This document shows positions 18,393 through 26,412 of a stretch of 49,831 nucleotides of DNA, in pieces. The notes under the pieces are model-generated. The model had not been told where the DNA came from. It saw only the letters and a program-made list of their open reading frames with translations, and made no database searches. How positions within the stretch are numbered: the first letter of the stretch is position 1; each line of letters begins with the position of its first letter. The position numbers and the translations under genes are program-made. Source of the DNA: a bacterium (GTDB taxonomy: Bacteria > Krumholzibacteriota > Krumholzibacteriia > LZORAL124-64-63); assembly GCA_024223715.1 (NCBI GenBank), contig JAAEOA010000414.1:1-49831 (forward strand). The letters run 5' to 3'.

Positions 18393-18752
18393 CTAGGGAG
18401 CCACGTCGTAACGATTGGGAGCGGCGGACATGTCAATCAGCACGGTTCTCTGACTGAAATTCACCCGGTGGTTCACATCGTTGGGAATAACATAAGTATC
18501 GCCTTCTTGATATAGATTGGTTTCCCCTTCAATATCAATAATCATTTCACCGGAAAGGATCATGCCTTTTTGTTCGCAGTGAGAATGATCCGGTACGCTG
18601 ACCCCTTCTTCAAATACAAAAAAGACCACCTGTTTTTCGTCGTTTTTCAGGCAATAGCCTGAAACACCGGAGACCGGTACTTCAACTTTGGGCAGGCTTA
18701 GAATTTCTGGGGGAAAGATTTCTGAGATGGGTAGGCTTTTGGCAGCTTCCAT
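18393..18752 (-). CDS. Small cupin-domain protein
   Basis: A 119-residue single-cupin protein. ATG 18752 is chosen over the further upstream ATG (18833) because AGGAGG lies 9 nt before it; the extra N-terminus would be a basic, arginine-rich stretch unlike the family. Cupin motif 1 is GVSVPDHSHCEQKGMILSGEM (metal ligands His, His, Glu and later His) and motif 2 is GDTYVIPNDVNHRVNF. Such proteins bind a divalent metal and act as small isomerases, dioxygenases or sensors of sugars; nothing here decides which. The C-terminus ends with MSAAPNRYDVAP. It is minus strand, 130 bp downstream of the flavin reductase gene, and may share its transcript. Confidence 0.85.
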   Translation of the reverse strand: MEAAKSLPISEIFPPEILSLPKVEVPVSGVSGYCLKNDEKQVVFFVFEEGVSVPDHSHCEQKGMILSGEMIIDIEGETNLYQEGDTYVIPNDVNHRVNFSQRTVLIDMSAAPNRYDVAP

Positions 18753-18883
18753 ACGTCGGGCCCTCCTTCGTTTTGTTTTGAGCTCGAGCATCCGGCTACG
18801 CAACGACTCTTCCGTTCCGTACCGAATAATCACATTCTAACACAAATGACCAAATTGGCAATAGCGACCTTGGTTTCAGGTCT

Positions 18884-19393
18884 CTATTTCTTCCTCGGAG
18901 CATAATCGGCGCCCCTCATGGGAAGGGCTGGCAAATCATCCAATGAATCCGCTTCCACAACCTCTCCCACGAAACAATCGTGGTCACCGGTTTTGAAAGC
19001 ATCTGTTTTCCGACACAGGAATCGCACTGTGCAATTTTTTAGGGCCGGAGTTCCCCTTCCAAGCAAGACATGGTCCACTTGGGCCCATTTGTCGACATCC
19101 CGGCGGCTTTTTAACCCAAACAGACGAGCCGTATCCACCTGTTCAATGTTTGGTAAACTGATTGTGAACTCGTCAGATGATTTCAGTAAATCGTAGGTAT
19201 ATCGCTCATGCCCCACAGCAACCAGCAGCATAGCCGGATCCAGGGAGACTCTCGTAACCCAGGCAGCGGTCAAGCCCCCCAATACACCATCAGCACAAGC
19301 ACCAACAACGGCTACCGGAGCGGGTATTTGGCGTAAAGATTTTTCCAGAATTTCAGATTCGACAGGATTATTTTTTTCGGACATTCTTACCAT
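18884..19393 (-). CDS. Flavin reductase-like FMN-binding protein
   Basis: A 169-residue protein of the flavin reductase (FMN-binding split-barrel) family. It opens IPAPVAVVGACADGVLGGLTAAWVTRVSLDPAMLLVAVG, where GLTAAW is the flavin-binding segment. It continues with TYDLLKSSDEFTISLP, DTARLFGLKSRRDVDKW, and the closing DHDCFVGEVVEAD. These proteins bind FMN and often reduce it with NAD(P)H for a partner oxygenase, or act as high-molecular-weight rubredoxin-type NO/O2 reductase components. No partner is adjacent. Either ATG 19393 or ATG 19384 could be the start; neither has a strong ribosome-binding site. Confidence 0.87.
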   Translation of the reverse strand: MVRMSEKNNPVESEILEKSLRQIPAPVAVVGACADGVLGGLTAAWVTRVSLDPAMLLVAVGHERYTYDLLKSSDEFTISLPNIEQVDTARLFGLKSRRDVDKWAQVDHVLLGRGTPALKNCTVRFLCRKTDAFKTGDHDCFVGEVVEADSLDDLPALPMRGADYAPRKK

Positions 19394-19454
19394 CCATGGG
19401 AAAATATGCAGGCCTACCGGGAAACATCTTCCACATTTTTAACAGTCAGGTGAT

Positions 19455-20303
19455 TTATCTGGCAAGCTGAAAATCGGCACAGACAGGGAAATGGTCTGAA
19501 GGTAAAGCGCTGCGTCGATGGTCGAGTCCCTCAAACGAAACTCTCTGCACTTTTTGAATTTCCAGTTGAGGGCGATAAAAAACATAATCGATGCGTCGGG
19601 GTCCAAGCAGAGCATGACCCAAACGGTCCCGCAAACCCAACCCTCGAAAGGTGGCCCCTTCCGGTGATTCGCTTCCATGGGCTTCAGCCCAAGCGTCAAA
19701 TAGCGATTCATCAGGACGATGCTGATCAACCATGGATTTTATTTCCGGAGAATCGGAAACTGCATTAAAGTCGCCGGTCAGAAAGACAGGGATGTCGGAA
19801 CCCAGTTCCTTGACTTTTTGACTGACCTGACGTCGCAACATATCCACACTGCGTTGCCTATGCCAGCTATTGGCGGCCTCTAAATGGGTAGTCCCAAAAA
19901 CAAACGGTTGGTTGGAGCCATGAATTTCGAAATTATTCCAGGTCACCAACCGAGGCCTGGTACCAAGATGAAATTGAGAAGCAGGTACTTCCGGTGTGGG
20001 CGATAACCACAACGCCTGGGCTGAGCCTTCGGAATCCATGGGCCGAATACGATCCCTCCGAAAAAAAGTAGCGCAGTACCAGTTGCTATCACTATGGGCC
20101 ATGCTGCTGCCTAAATTGCCCTCACCCAGAAATTCGTATGCCGGCAACAGGTCGGCCAATTCCCGCAGCTGTTTAAAATTAGCTTCCTGAGTACCCACCA
20201 CATCAGGTTGCCATTTTTCAAAAATCCGCGCAATATTCCGGCGACGTAAACGCCACGGATGCCGCCGCTTCTGCTTGGTGGAGGTCAGGAGATTAAAGGT
20301 CAT
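19455..20303 (-). CDS. Endonuclease/exonuclease/phosphatase family protein
   Basis: The fold begins at VMTFNLL, so ATG 20303 is taken as the start (282 residues). The frame stays open to 20525 but the extra part overlaps the upstream ATPase gene and has no homology. The catalytic set is complete: Asn in MTFNLL, Glu in DVVGTQEANFKQL, the Asp-x-Asn in FLTGDFNAVSDSPEI, and the closing SDHFPVCADF. A RIDYVFYRP strand also matches the family. It is a Mg2+-dependent phosphodiesterase; substrates range from DNA to phospholipids and inositol phosphates. With no signal peptide it appears cytosolic. It lies about 145 bp after the NadR-like ATPase on the same strand. Confidence 0.87.
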   Translation of the reverse strand: MTFNLLTSTKQKRRHPWRLRRRNIARIFEKWQPDVVGTQEANFKQLRELADLLPAYEFLGEGNLGSSMAHSDSNWYCATFFRRDRIRPMDSEGSAQALWLSPTPEVPASQFHLGTRPRLVTWNNFEIHGSNQPFVFGTTHLEAANSWHRQRSVDMLRRQVSQKVKELGSDIPVFLTGDFNAVSDSPEIKSMVDQHRPDESLFDAWAEAHGSESPEGATFRGLGLRDRLGHALLGPRRIDYVFYRPQLEIQKVQRVSFEGLDHRRSALPSDHFPVCADFQLAR

Positions 20304-20448
20304 GACACGTAGATTTAGGCCGGACAAAGTGTTTTGCTCCACTCTTAAGGTAGATTGATGATACCTCTTGTACACTGGAAAGACGGTAAGTTCCCCTTGA
20401 AACTGACTATCGGTAAAAAGATACAAAAGTTTAGAAAACAGAAAAGGC

Positions 20449-21003
20449 TCAATCGAAGAGATCCAGTTGAGGCGGTTCTCCGGGAAGGTCCATCGCTTCG
20501 AGAACTTTGCCCACCCAGCCGTCACGGGTTCCCCCCGGCAATTGCAGACAATCCAGAGAAAAATCAGCCAGAAGCTGATCGATCAACTGGTCAATTCCCA
20601 ATTGAAAATCAACGGAGGTATCGCGGGTGCCATCGAATGACGGAGCAGTAATGACAGGCACTTTGACGAGCAAATCGTAACTGTTGAGCCAATGCCTGAT
20701 CAATGGTTCCAGCTCCGGCCGGCGGCCTTCTGCATGAACCATGTAGGCGTAATTATCGAGAACAGCCCGGTCGCAAACAATAACATCAAAGCCAGCGTCC
20801 AATTCTATTTCCCGGGCAACCTGAGTGTGAAGAATCCAGTTCTGGGCATCCATTGTAGTTTCGCGGTTGATGGGCAGAGGACAGCCCCGGGCCACCTCTT
20901 TAACCAGATCCACACTCAGATCCAGTCTTTTTAAGGCCGCAGCAAGTTCAAAACAGAGGGTGGTTTTTCCCACACCATGGGTTCCAATGAATGCAATTTT
21001 CAT
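20449..21003 (-). CDS. NadR-like P-loop ATPase/kinase
   Basis: A 184-residue protein with Walker A in IAFIGTHGVGKTTLCFELA (7-25) and the lid/DR motif VIVCDRAVLDNYAYM (about 74-88). This is the AAA_28 / NadR-type nucleoside kinase arrangement. The remaining chain, DAQNWILHTQVAREIELDAG and DQLIDQLLADFSL, is helical as expected. NadR kinases phosphorylate nicotinamide riboside, but AAA_28 also includes proteins of unknown substrate, so only a small-molecule or nucleoside kinase role is inferred. It is the first gene of a minus-strand pair with the EEP phosphatase downstream and is divergent from the membrane protein gene at 21139. Confidence 0.8.
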   Translation of the reverse strand: MKIAFIGTHGVGKTTLCFELAAALKRLDLSVDLVKEVARGCPLPINRETTMDAQNWILHTQVAREIELDAGFDVIVCDRAVLDNYAYMVHAEGRRPELEPLIRHWLNSYDLLVKVPVITAPSFDGTRDTSVDFQLGIDQLIDQLLADFSLDCLQLPGGTRDGWVGKVLEAMDLPGEPPQLDLFD

Positions 21004-21138
21004 AAGAGCATTAAAACCCCATATTTGGAAAAAGTCAATTTACTGTCTAATCTGTCGATGTTGGTTGCAATAGTAGGTTGAACATTTATCCAGGTGGCGA
21101 TAAAATTCCCCTATCTAAATCTAAACAGGAGTCGCTTG

Positions 21139-21816
21139 ATGACTGAACAAAAACAACAAAACCCCTGGAACGAAGTGAACGGTGGTTTGCGCGGCAGCAC
21201 CCTGCTGAAGGGCGGAGCCATTGTTTCGGTTCTTGCCACAGGCCAGAATTTTGCTGCCTATTATTTGGGAAGCACCAGTCACCAGTTTTCAAGTTTTCTT
21301 GTTTCCTCTGCGTGGTTGACCTGGATTCTCGCCCTCTGGCTCATGGCCGCAGGATTCATTTGGGTGGGCCTGCAACCCTTCTTTACCCGCTTCGGATGGT
21401 TTGTGGGTGGATTTCATTTTCTGAATGGACTCTACCTGCTGGTAGTCCTTTTTGCTGGTTTCTCCGCCCCATTGCCTGGAATATCCATTTCTCTTGGCAG
21501 GACACTCCTGTTGTTGTTTTTCGTTATTCTGGAGAAAAAGGGACTAAAACCCTGGCACCGCTGGTTTATGGTCATTATCACCCTTCTGCAATTTTCAAAA
21601 ATGACTCTGCGCATTCTGGATCAACTCCCCCAGCTGGGCAGTTATTACGATTCCGCCATAGATTCCTTCGTTCTCTTACTAATGTCCCTGGGAATTTTCC
21701 TGGTGGGCAACGACCTCAAAAAGGCTGAAAATGCCTGGGCTACAGATTTGGCATCAACCCGTGCTTCCGGATTTGATTCCTTCAACAATCCGGAACATCA
21801 ATGGAACAGAGAGTAA
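21139..21816 (+). CDS. Hypothetical six-helix membrane protein
   Basis: A 225-residue protein starting at ATG 21139, which has AGGAG 8 nt upstream; the frame is open 15 codons further but without signals. After a polar N-terminus (MTEQKQQNPWNEVNGGLRG) it contains about six hydrophobic segments: near residues 24-44, 52-72, 78-98, 102-120, 135-155 and 168-188. The C-terminus is polar (KKAENAWATDLASTRASG). No enzyme motif is visible and I do not recognise the family. It is likely an inner-membrane protein of unknown role, apparently monocistronic. Confidence 0.75.
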   Translation: MTEQKQQNPWNEVNGGLRGSTLLKGGAIVSVLATGQNFAAYYLGSTSHQFSSFLVSSAWLTWILALWLMAAGFIWVGLQPFFTRFGWFVGGFHFLNGLYLLVVLFAGFSAPLPGISISLGRTLLLLFFVILEKKGLKPWHRWFMVIITLLQFSKMTLRILDQLPQLGSYYDSAIDSFVLLLMSLGIFLVGNDLKKAENAWATDLASTRASGFDSFNNPEHQWNRE

Positions 21817-21866
21817 TAATTGCGATGGTCCAAAGATTGCTTGTTTGTCCCCACAGTTAAGTACCT

Positions 21867-21902
21867 TTTTGTCACAAGTATTTGTAATTGCCTGTGACAA
21901 AA
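21867..21902. promoter_or_regulatory. Perfect 10-bp inverted repeat upstream of secreted protein gene
   Basis: TTTTGTCACA (21867-21876) and TGTGACAAAA (21893-21902) are exact reverse complements with a 16-bp spacer, ending 20 bp before the ATG of the next gene. TGTGA/TCACA half-sites are the classic contacts of CRP/FNR-family regulators, although the arms here are inverted outward (TCACA then TGTGA) and far apart. Alternatively it is a hairpin over the leader, or a terminator for the preceding gene. Confidence 0.5.
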
Positions 21903-21922
21903 GCAACTAACAGGAGACGACC

Positions 21923-22525
21923 ATGAAGTCATTTACGACCACCTCCTTGGTTCTGTTATTCCTTTTGTCCTCTTTGGTTGGATTTCAACCAGCCTTTGCG
22001 GAAATTCATGAAGGCCACAATGTCATTGGACTGGCCACCGAACCAAATCAAACTGGAGCCTTTGAATTGGCCGACCCTGGTCCAGGATCCCTTCAGCTTC
22101 ATCTGATGGTTTACGGTTACGACCACCCCCAGGGAATTATTGCCTGGGATTGTGCCGTCATCCTTCCTCCGAGTATTGAATTGGTTTCGACCACTTTCAG
22201 TGGCGGCGGCTCCGATGAGCTTCCTGTGCGGTACAGCTACCGAGTTACCACGGAATTACCCCTGATGCCCGTTGATGGCATCATTCATCTGGCAACTTTG
22301 AATCTGATAAATCTGAATTCCGGCGCCAAAGACATCATGGTTTCCGGCGATCCGTTATGGGTAAACCAGGAACAATTTGGATTTGCCCGGGAAACCTTTG
22401 AGACGATTCGGCTACCATTTAACTGGCCTGACCGATGCCAGGAATGCCCGGTTTTTACTGTGACTACCTTTGCTGCAGCTGAAGGCGTGTCTTCCTGGGG
22501 TCAATTGAAGGCCATTTATCGTTAA
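21923..22525 (+). CDS. Secreted protein of unknown function
   Basis: A 200-residue protein with a clear Sec signal peptide (MKSFTTTSLVLLFLLSSLVG, cleavage probably after PAFA at 26). The mature part is acidic and beta-rich (GSLQLHLMVYGYDHPQGIIAWDCAVILP) and has a cysteine pair near the end in RCQECPVF. The pattern of a strand, an aromatic, then AWDCAVILPPS resembles the cohesin-like secreted proteins with a vague G/A-W-D-C block common in FCB-type candidate phyla, but I cannot name a family. The ATG has AGGAG at good spacing. Likely periplasmic or surface; function unknown. Confidence 0.8.
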   Translation: MKSFTTTSLVLLFLLSSLVGFQPAFAEIHEGHNVIGLATEPNQTGAFELADPGPGSLQLHLMVYGYDHPQGIIAWDCAVILPPSIELVSTTFSGGGSDELPVRYSYRVTTELPLMPVDGIIHLATLNLINLNSGAKDIMVSGDPLWVNQEQFGFARETFETIRLPFNWPDRCQECPVFTVTTFAAAEGVSSWGQLKAIYR

Positions 22526-22643
22526 TTGAGGCCAATAATGAGGTTTTAACCAAAAAAAATTGGTTAAAATACCAATTGTTTGAATCCGTTCTGGATTAAA
22601 CAGCCTTTCTTGCCTACCATTTTGTAAAATCTAAAGAAAGATG

Positions 22644-22670
22644 AAGGCGCTCCCATTCGGGGGTCGCCTT
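22644..22670 (+). promoter_or_regulatory. Leader hairpin just upstream of nifJ
   Basis: AAGGCGCTCCC and GGGGGTCGCCTT form a stem around an ATTC loop, ending about 28 bp before the nifJ ATG. It has no following T run, so it is not a canonical terminator. It may stabilise or regulate the nifJ leader; this is inferred from position only. Confidence 0.4.
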
Positions 22671-22698
22671 CCCTTCGTATGCGTGAAAAGGAGCAAAT

Positions 22699-25600
22699 AT
22701 GACACGCAGGATGATTCTGGTCGACGGCAACGAAGCCGCCGCCTCGGTAGCCCACCGGGCTAATGAAGTCATCGCCATCTACCCCATTACCCCAAGCAGC
22801 CCCATGGGCGAACACTCCGATGCCTGGAGTGCACAGGGTAATAAAAATGTTTGGGGCATAGTTCCCGACATTACGGAGATGCAATCTGAAGGTGGAGCCG
22901 CTGGTGCGGTTCACGGTGCGCTGCAGGCCGGAAGCCTGACCACAACCTTCACCGCAAGTCAGGGACTTCTCCTGATGATTCCCAATATGTACAAAATAGC
23001 CGGTGAATTAACCGGAGCTGTTTTCCATATTGCGGCCCGCACCATTGCCACTCATGCACTTTCCATCTTTGGTGATCACTCAGACATTTACGCCTGCCGT
23101 CAAACAGGCTGGGGTATGCTGGGAGCCACTACCGTCCAGGAAGTTCATGACTTTGCCCTTATTTCTCAGGCAGCCAGCCTGGAAAGCCGCATTCCCTTCC
23201 TGCACTTCTTCGACGGCTTCCGTACCAGCCATGAAGTCAGCAAAATTGAAGAACTGACTGATGACGATATCAGGACCATGATTACTGCAGACATGGTTTC
23301 GGCTCATCGCAGCCGGGCCCTGACTCCAGATGCACCTCTTCTGCGCGGAACCGCCCAGAATCCTGATTGCTACTTCCAGGCCCGGGAAGCCTCCGCACCG
23401 TTTTACGATGCCTGCCCTGAAGTCATGGAAAAAGCCATGGACAAGTTTGCCAAACTAACCGGCCGTCAGTACAAACTTTATGAATATCACGGAGCCGAAG
23501 ATGCCGAACAGGTAATCCTGGCGATGGGTAGCGGTTGCGACGCCATTCACAATGTTGTCGACAACATGAATGCCAATGGCGCCAAAGTTGGTGTTTTGAA
23601 AGTTCGTCTTTTCCGTCCTTTCAGCGCCGAGCATTTCCTTGCTGCCATGCCTGAAACAGTCAAAAGCATTGCTGTTCTGGACCGCACCAAAGAGCCCGGT
23701 TGTCCTGGCGAACCTCTTTACATGGATGTTCTCACCGTTCTGGCCGAAGCCCAGGTTGCTGGCACCAGTCCCTTCACCGACGCGGTAAAAGTTGTTGGCG
23801 GACGCTACGGCCTGTCGAGCAAAGAATTCAATCCAGCCATGATTAAAGGCGTGTTTGATAACCTGACCCTCGACCAACCAAAAAATCACTTTACCGTCGG
23901 TATTAACGATGATGTAAGTGGTACCAGCCTGACCTTTGACGAGTCTTATGGCATTGAGGATGACAACGTGGTTCGAGCCATGTTCTACGGCCTCGGTTCC
24001 GATGGTACCGTGGGTGCCAACAAGAACTCAATCAAGATCATTGGTGAAGGCACGGACAACCACGCTCAGGGTTACTTTGTATACGATTCGAAAAAAGCAG
24101 GCGCTGTAACAACCAGTCACCTGCGTTTCGGTCCGGACACCCTGCGCACACCTTACCTAATCAAAGACGCTAACTTTGTTGCCTGCCATCAGTGGTCCTT
24201 TATGGATCAGTTTGACATGCTCTCTTGTTTAGCTGACAACGGTACCTTCCTGGTCAACACCCCTTATGGTGCAGACGAAGTTTGGGACCGTTTGCCCAAG
24301 GAAGTCCAAACCACTCTTATTGAGAAGAATGCAAAACTGTACGTCATCAATGCCGTCAAAGTGGCCCGCGAAGCAGGCATGGGCGGTCGTTTGAACACCG
24401 TCATGCAAACCTGTTTCTTTGCCATCAGTGGCGTACTTGAGCCTGATGTTGCCATTGCCAAAATCAAGGACGCCATTGACAAGACTTACGGTAAAAAAGG
24501 CAAAAAAATTGTTGAGATGAACTACGCTGCTGTGGACTCGGCACTCGAGAACATGCACGAAGTTTCTCTGCCGGGTACCGTTACCAGCACTAAGGTGCGC
24601 TCAGCCATTGTGGCCGACAATGCTCCTGAATTTGTTAAACAGGTGTCTGCAATGATGCTCGCTGGCAAAGGCGATGTTCTTCCGGTAAGCGCCTTCACTC
24701 CCGATGGCACCTGGCCTACCGCTACTGCCAAATGGGAAAAACGCAATATCGCTCAGGAAATTCCTGTTTGGGAAGATGAGCTTTGCATTCAGTGTAACAA
24801 ATGTGCTTTTGTTTGTCCTCACGCTGCCATTCGGGCCAAGGTTTACGAACCTGAATTGCTGGATGGCGCGCCGGAGACTTTCAAAGCCCTTGACTACAAA
24901 GCCAAAGATTTCCCAGGTACCAAATACACCATTCAGGTAGCTCCCGAAGATTGTACCGGTTGCCGCCTTTGTGTGGAAGAATGCCCTGGAAAAGACCGTG
25001 AGAATCCCGAACGCAAAGCTCTGTTCATGACCGAACAAGCTCCTCTTCGGGTAAGTGAACGTGAAAACTGGAACTTCTTCCTGGACCTGCCCAACCCCGA
25101 TCGCACCAAAGTGAAGACCAACATCAAAGGAAGTCAGTTCCTTGAGCCGTTGTTCGAATTCTCTGGTGCCTGCCCTGGCTGCGGTGAAACACCTTACATC
25201 AAACTGGTGACCCAGTTGTTTGGTGACCGCACACTGATGGCCAACGCGACTGGTTGCTCCTCCATTTATGGTGGCAACCTGCCCACAACCCCTTACACGC
25301 AAAACAGTGATGGACGGGGCGTGGCCTGGTCAAACAGTCTGTTCGAAGACAATGCTGAATTTGGCATGGGCTTCCGCCTGGCCGTGGATATGATGACCAT
25401 GGAAGCACGGACTCTGACCGAAAAACTCAAAGCCGAAATTGGTGCTGAGTTGGCTGAAGATCTTCTGGGTTCGAGCATGGAAACAGAACAAGATTTTGTC
25501 GACCAGCGTGCAAGGGTTGAAACCCTGAAACAAAAACTGGATGCCATGGACTCTGTCGATTCCAACCGACTGAAAGATCTGGCCAACTACCTGGTCAACA

Positions 25601-26256
25601 AAAGCATCTGGATTGTTGGCGGTGATGGCTGGGCCTATGACATCGGTTACGGTGGCTTGGACCATGTTATGGCGTCTAAGAAAAACGTCAACGTTCTGGT
25701 TCTAGATACCGAGGTTTACTCCAACACCGGTGGACAGGCTTCCAAAGCCACTCCCATTGGTGCAGTGGCCAAGTTTGCCACCGGTGGTAAAGCCATTGGT
25801 AAAAAGGATCTCGGCTTGATTGCCATGAGCTACGGTCATGTTTATGTGGCTCAGGTTGCTTTTGGTGCCAAAGATGCGCAGACCATAAATGCCATCAAGG
25901 AAGCCGAGAGCTACGATGGCCCCAGCTTAATTATTGCAAACAGCCCCTGTGTTGAGCACGGCTATGATTTGGCCGATGGAAACACTCACCAGGACTTAGC
26001 TGTCAAGTCCGGCTACTGGCCCATTTACCGGTACGATCCTCGGCGGATCCCCACAGGTAAAGCACCCTTGAAGCTGGACTGCAAAGCTCCTACAGCCACC
26101 TTTGCCGACTACGCCGCAACGGAAAATCGTTTCCGTATGCTGCAGAAATCGGATCCGGAAACTGCTGCAGCCCTTGCAAAGCTCGGTCAGGAGTTCATTG
26201 ACCGACGCTGGGCTTCACTGGAGCACTTGTCCGGGCTGACGTTTGGTAAGGAATAG
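22699..26256 (+). CDS. nifJ: Pyruvate:ferredoxin (flavodoxin) oxidoreductase, single chain
   Basis: A 1185-residue fusion of all PFOR domains that converts pyruvate and CoA to acetyl-CoA and CO2 and reduces ferredoxin or flavodoxin. In order: an N-terminal pyrimidine-binding domain (residues 1-260, with YPITPSSPMGEHSD); a domain II/III core; a gamma-like domain (about 420-640, FYGLGSDGTVGANKNSIKII); an 8Fe ferredoxin domain with CIQCNKCAFVCPHAAI (about 696) and CTGCRLCVEECPG (about 752); and a TPP domain with CPGCGETPYIKL, GCSSIYGGN and GGDGWAYDIGYGGLDH. Length is the family norm (about 1170-1200). GGAGC lies before the ATG. It ends in a strong terminator and seems monocistronic. Confidence 0.97.
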   Translation: MTRRMILVDGNEAAASVAHRANEVIAIYPITPSSPMGEHSDAWSAQGNKNVWGIVPDITEMQSEGGAAGAVHGALQAGSLTTTFTASQGLLLMIPNMYKIAGELTGAVFHIAARTIATHALSIFGDHSDIYACRQTGWGMLGATTVQEVHDFALISQAASLESRIPFLHFFDGFRTSHEVSKIEELTDDDIRTMITADMVSAHRSRALTPDAPLLRGTAQNPDCYFQAREASAPFYDACPEVMEKAMDKFAKLTGRQYKLYEYHGAEDAEQVILAMGSGCDAIHNVVDNMNANGAKVGVLKVRLFRPFSAEHFLAAMPETVKSIAVLDRTKEPGCPGEPLYMDVLTVLAEAQVAGTSPFTDAVKVVGGRYGLSSKEFNPAMIKGVFDNLTLDQPKNHFTVGINDDVSGTSLTFDESYGIEDDNVVRAMFYGLGSDGTVGANKNSIKIIGEGTDNHAQGYFVYDSKKAGAVTTSHLRFGPDTLRTPYLIKDANFVACHQWSFMDQFDMLSCLADNGTFLVNTPYGADEVWDRLPKEVQTTLIEKNAKLYVINAVKVAREAGMGGRLNTVMQTCFFAISGVLEPDVAIAKIKDAIDKTYGKKGKKIVEMNYAAVDSALENMHEVSLPGTVTSTKVRSAIVADNAPEFVKQVSAMMLAGKGDVLPVSAFTPDGTWPTATAKWEKRNIAQEIPVWEDELCIQCNKCAFVCPHAAIRAKVYEPELLDGAPETFKALDYKAKDFPGTKYTIQVAPEDCTGCRLCVEECPGKDRENPERKALFMTEQAPLRVSERENWNFFLDLPNPDRTKVKTNIKGSQFLEPLFEFSGACPGCGETPYIKLVTQLFGDRTLMANATGCSSIYGGNLPTTPYTQNSDGRGVAWSNSLFEDNAEFGMGFRLAVDMMTMEARTLTEKLKAEIGAELAEDLLGSSMETEQDFVDQRARVETLKQKLDAMDSVDSNRLKDLANYLVNKSIWIVGGDGWAYDIGYGGLDHVMASKKNVNVLVLDTEVYSNTGGQASKATPIGAVAKFATGGKAIGKKDLGLIAMSYGHVYVAQVAFGAKDAQTINAIKEAESYDGPSLIIANSPCVEHGYDLADGNTHQDLAVKSGYWPIYRYDPRRIPTGKAPLKLDCKAPTATFADYAATENRFRMLQKSDPETAAALAKLGQEFIDRRWASLEHLSGLTFGKE

Positions 26257-26283
26257 TCTTATTTTTGATTGTTTCGATTGATC

Positions 26284-26316
26284 ATGGGCCTCCCTTTTCC
26301 GGGAGGCCCATTTTTA
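26284..26316 (+). terminator. Rho-independent terminator after nifJ
   Basis: ATGGGCCTCCC and GGGAGGCCCAT form a perfect 11-bp GC-rich stem with a 6-nt loop, followed by a T run, 28 bp after the nifJ stop. Confidence 0.95.
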
Positions 26317-26345
26317 ATTTAACACCTACTTACCACTAACTTTAC

Positions 26346-26374
26346 TTGAATTGCATAAAGAATTACGATAAAAT
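26346..26374 (+). promoter_or_regulatory. Sigma-70-like promoter for hybrid kinase
   Basis: TTGAAT (26346-26351) and TAAAAT (26369-26374) are separated by exactly 17 bp, four to five matches to each consensus box. They lie 39 bp before the TTG start of the hybrid kinase, after the nifJ terminator. Confidence 0.6.
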
Positions 26375-26412
26375 GCATACGGGGTTTATATTATTCATGG
26401 AGGGTGGGTATT

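Noticed and set aside
20304..20448. Longer N-terminus for the endonuclease/phosphatase protein
   Set aside because: The extra 74 codons overlap the ATPase gene, lack a ribosome-binding site and have no similarity to the family.
24601..25302. 233-codon minus-strand frame inside nifJ
   Set aside because: It is the mirror of the conserved ferredoxin region and arises from the codon use of the sense gene.
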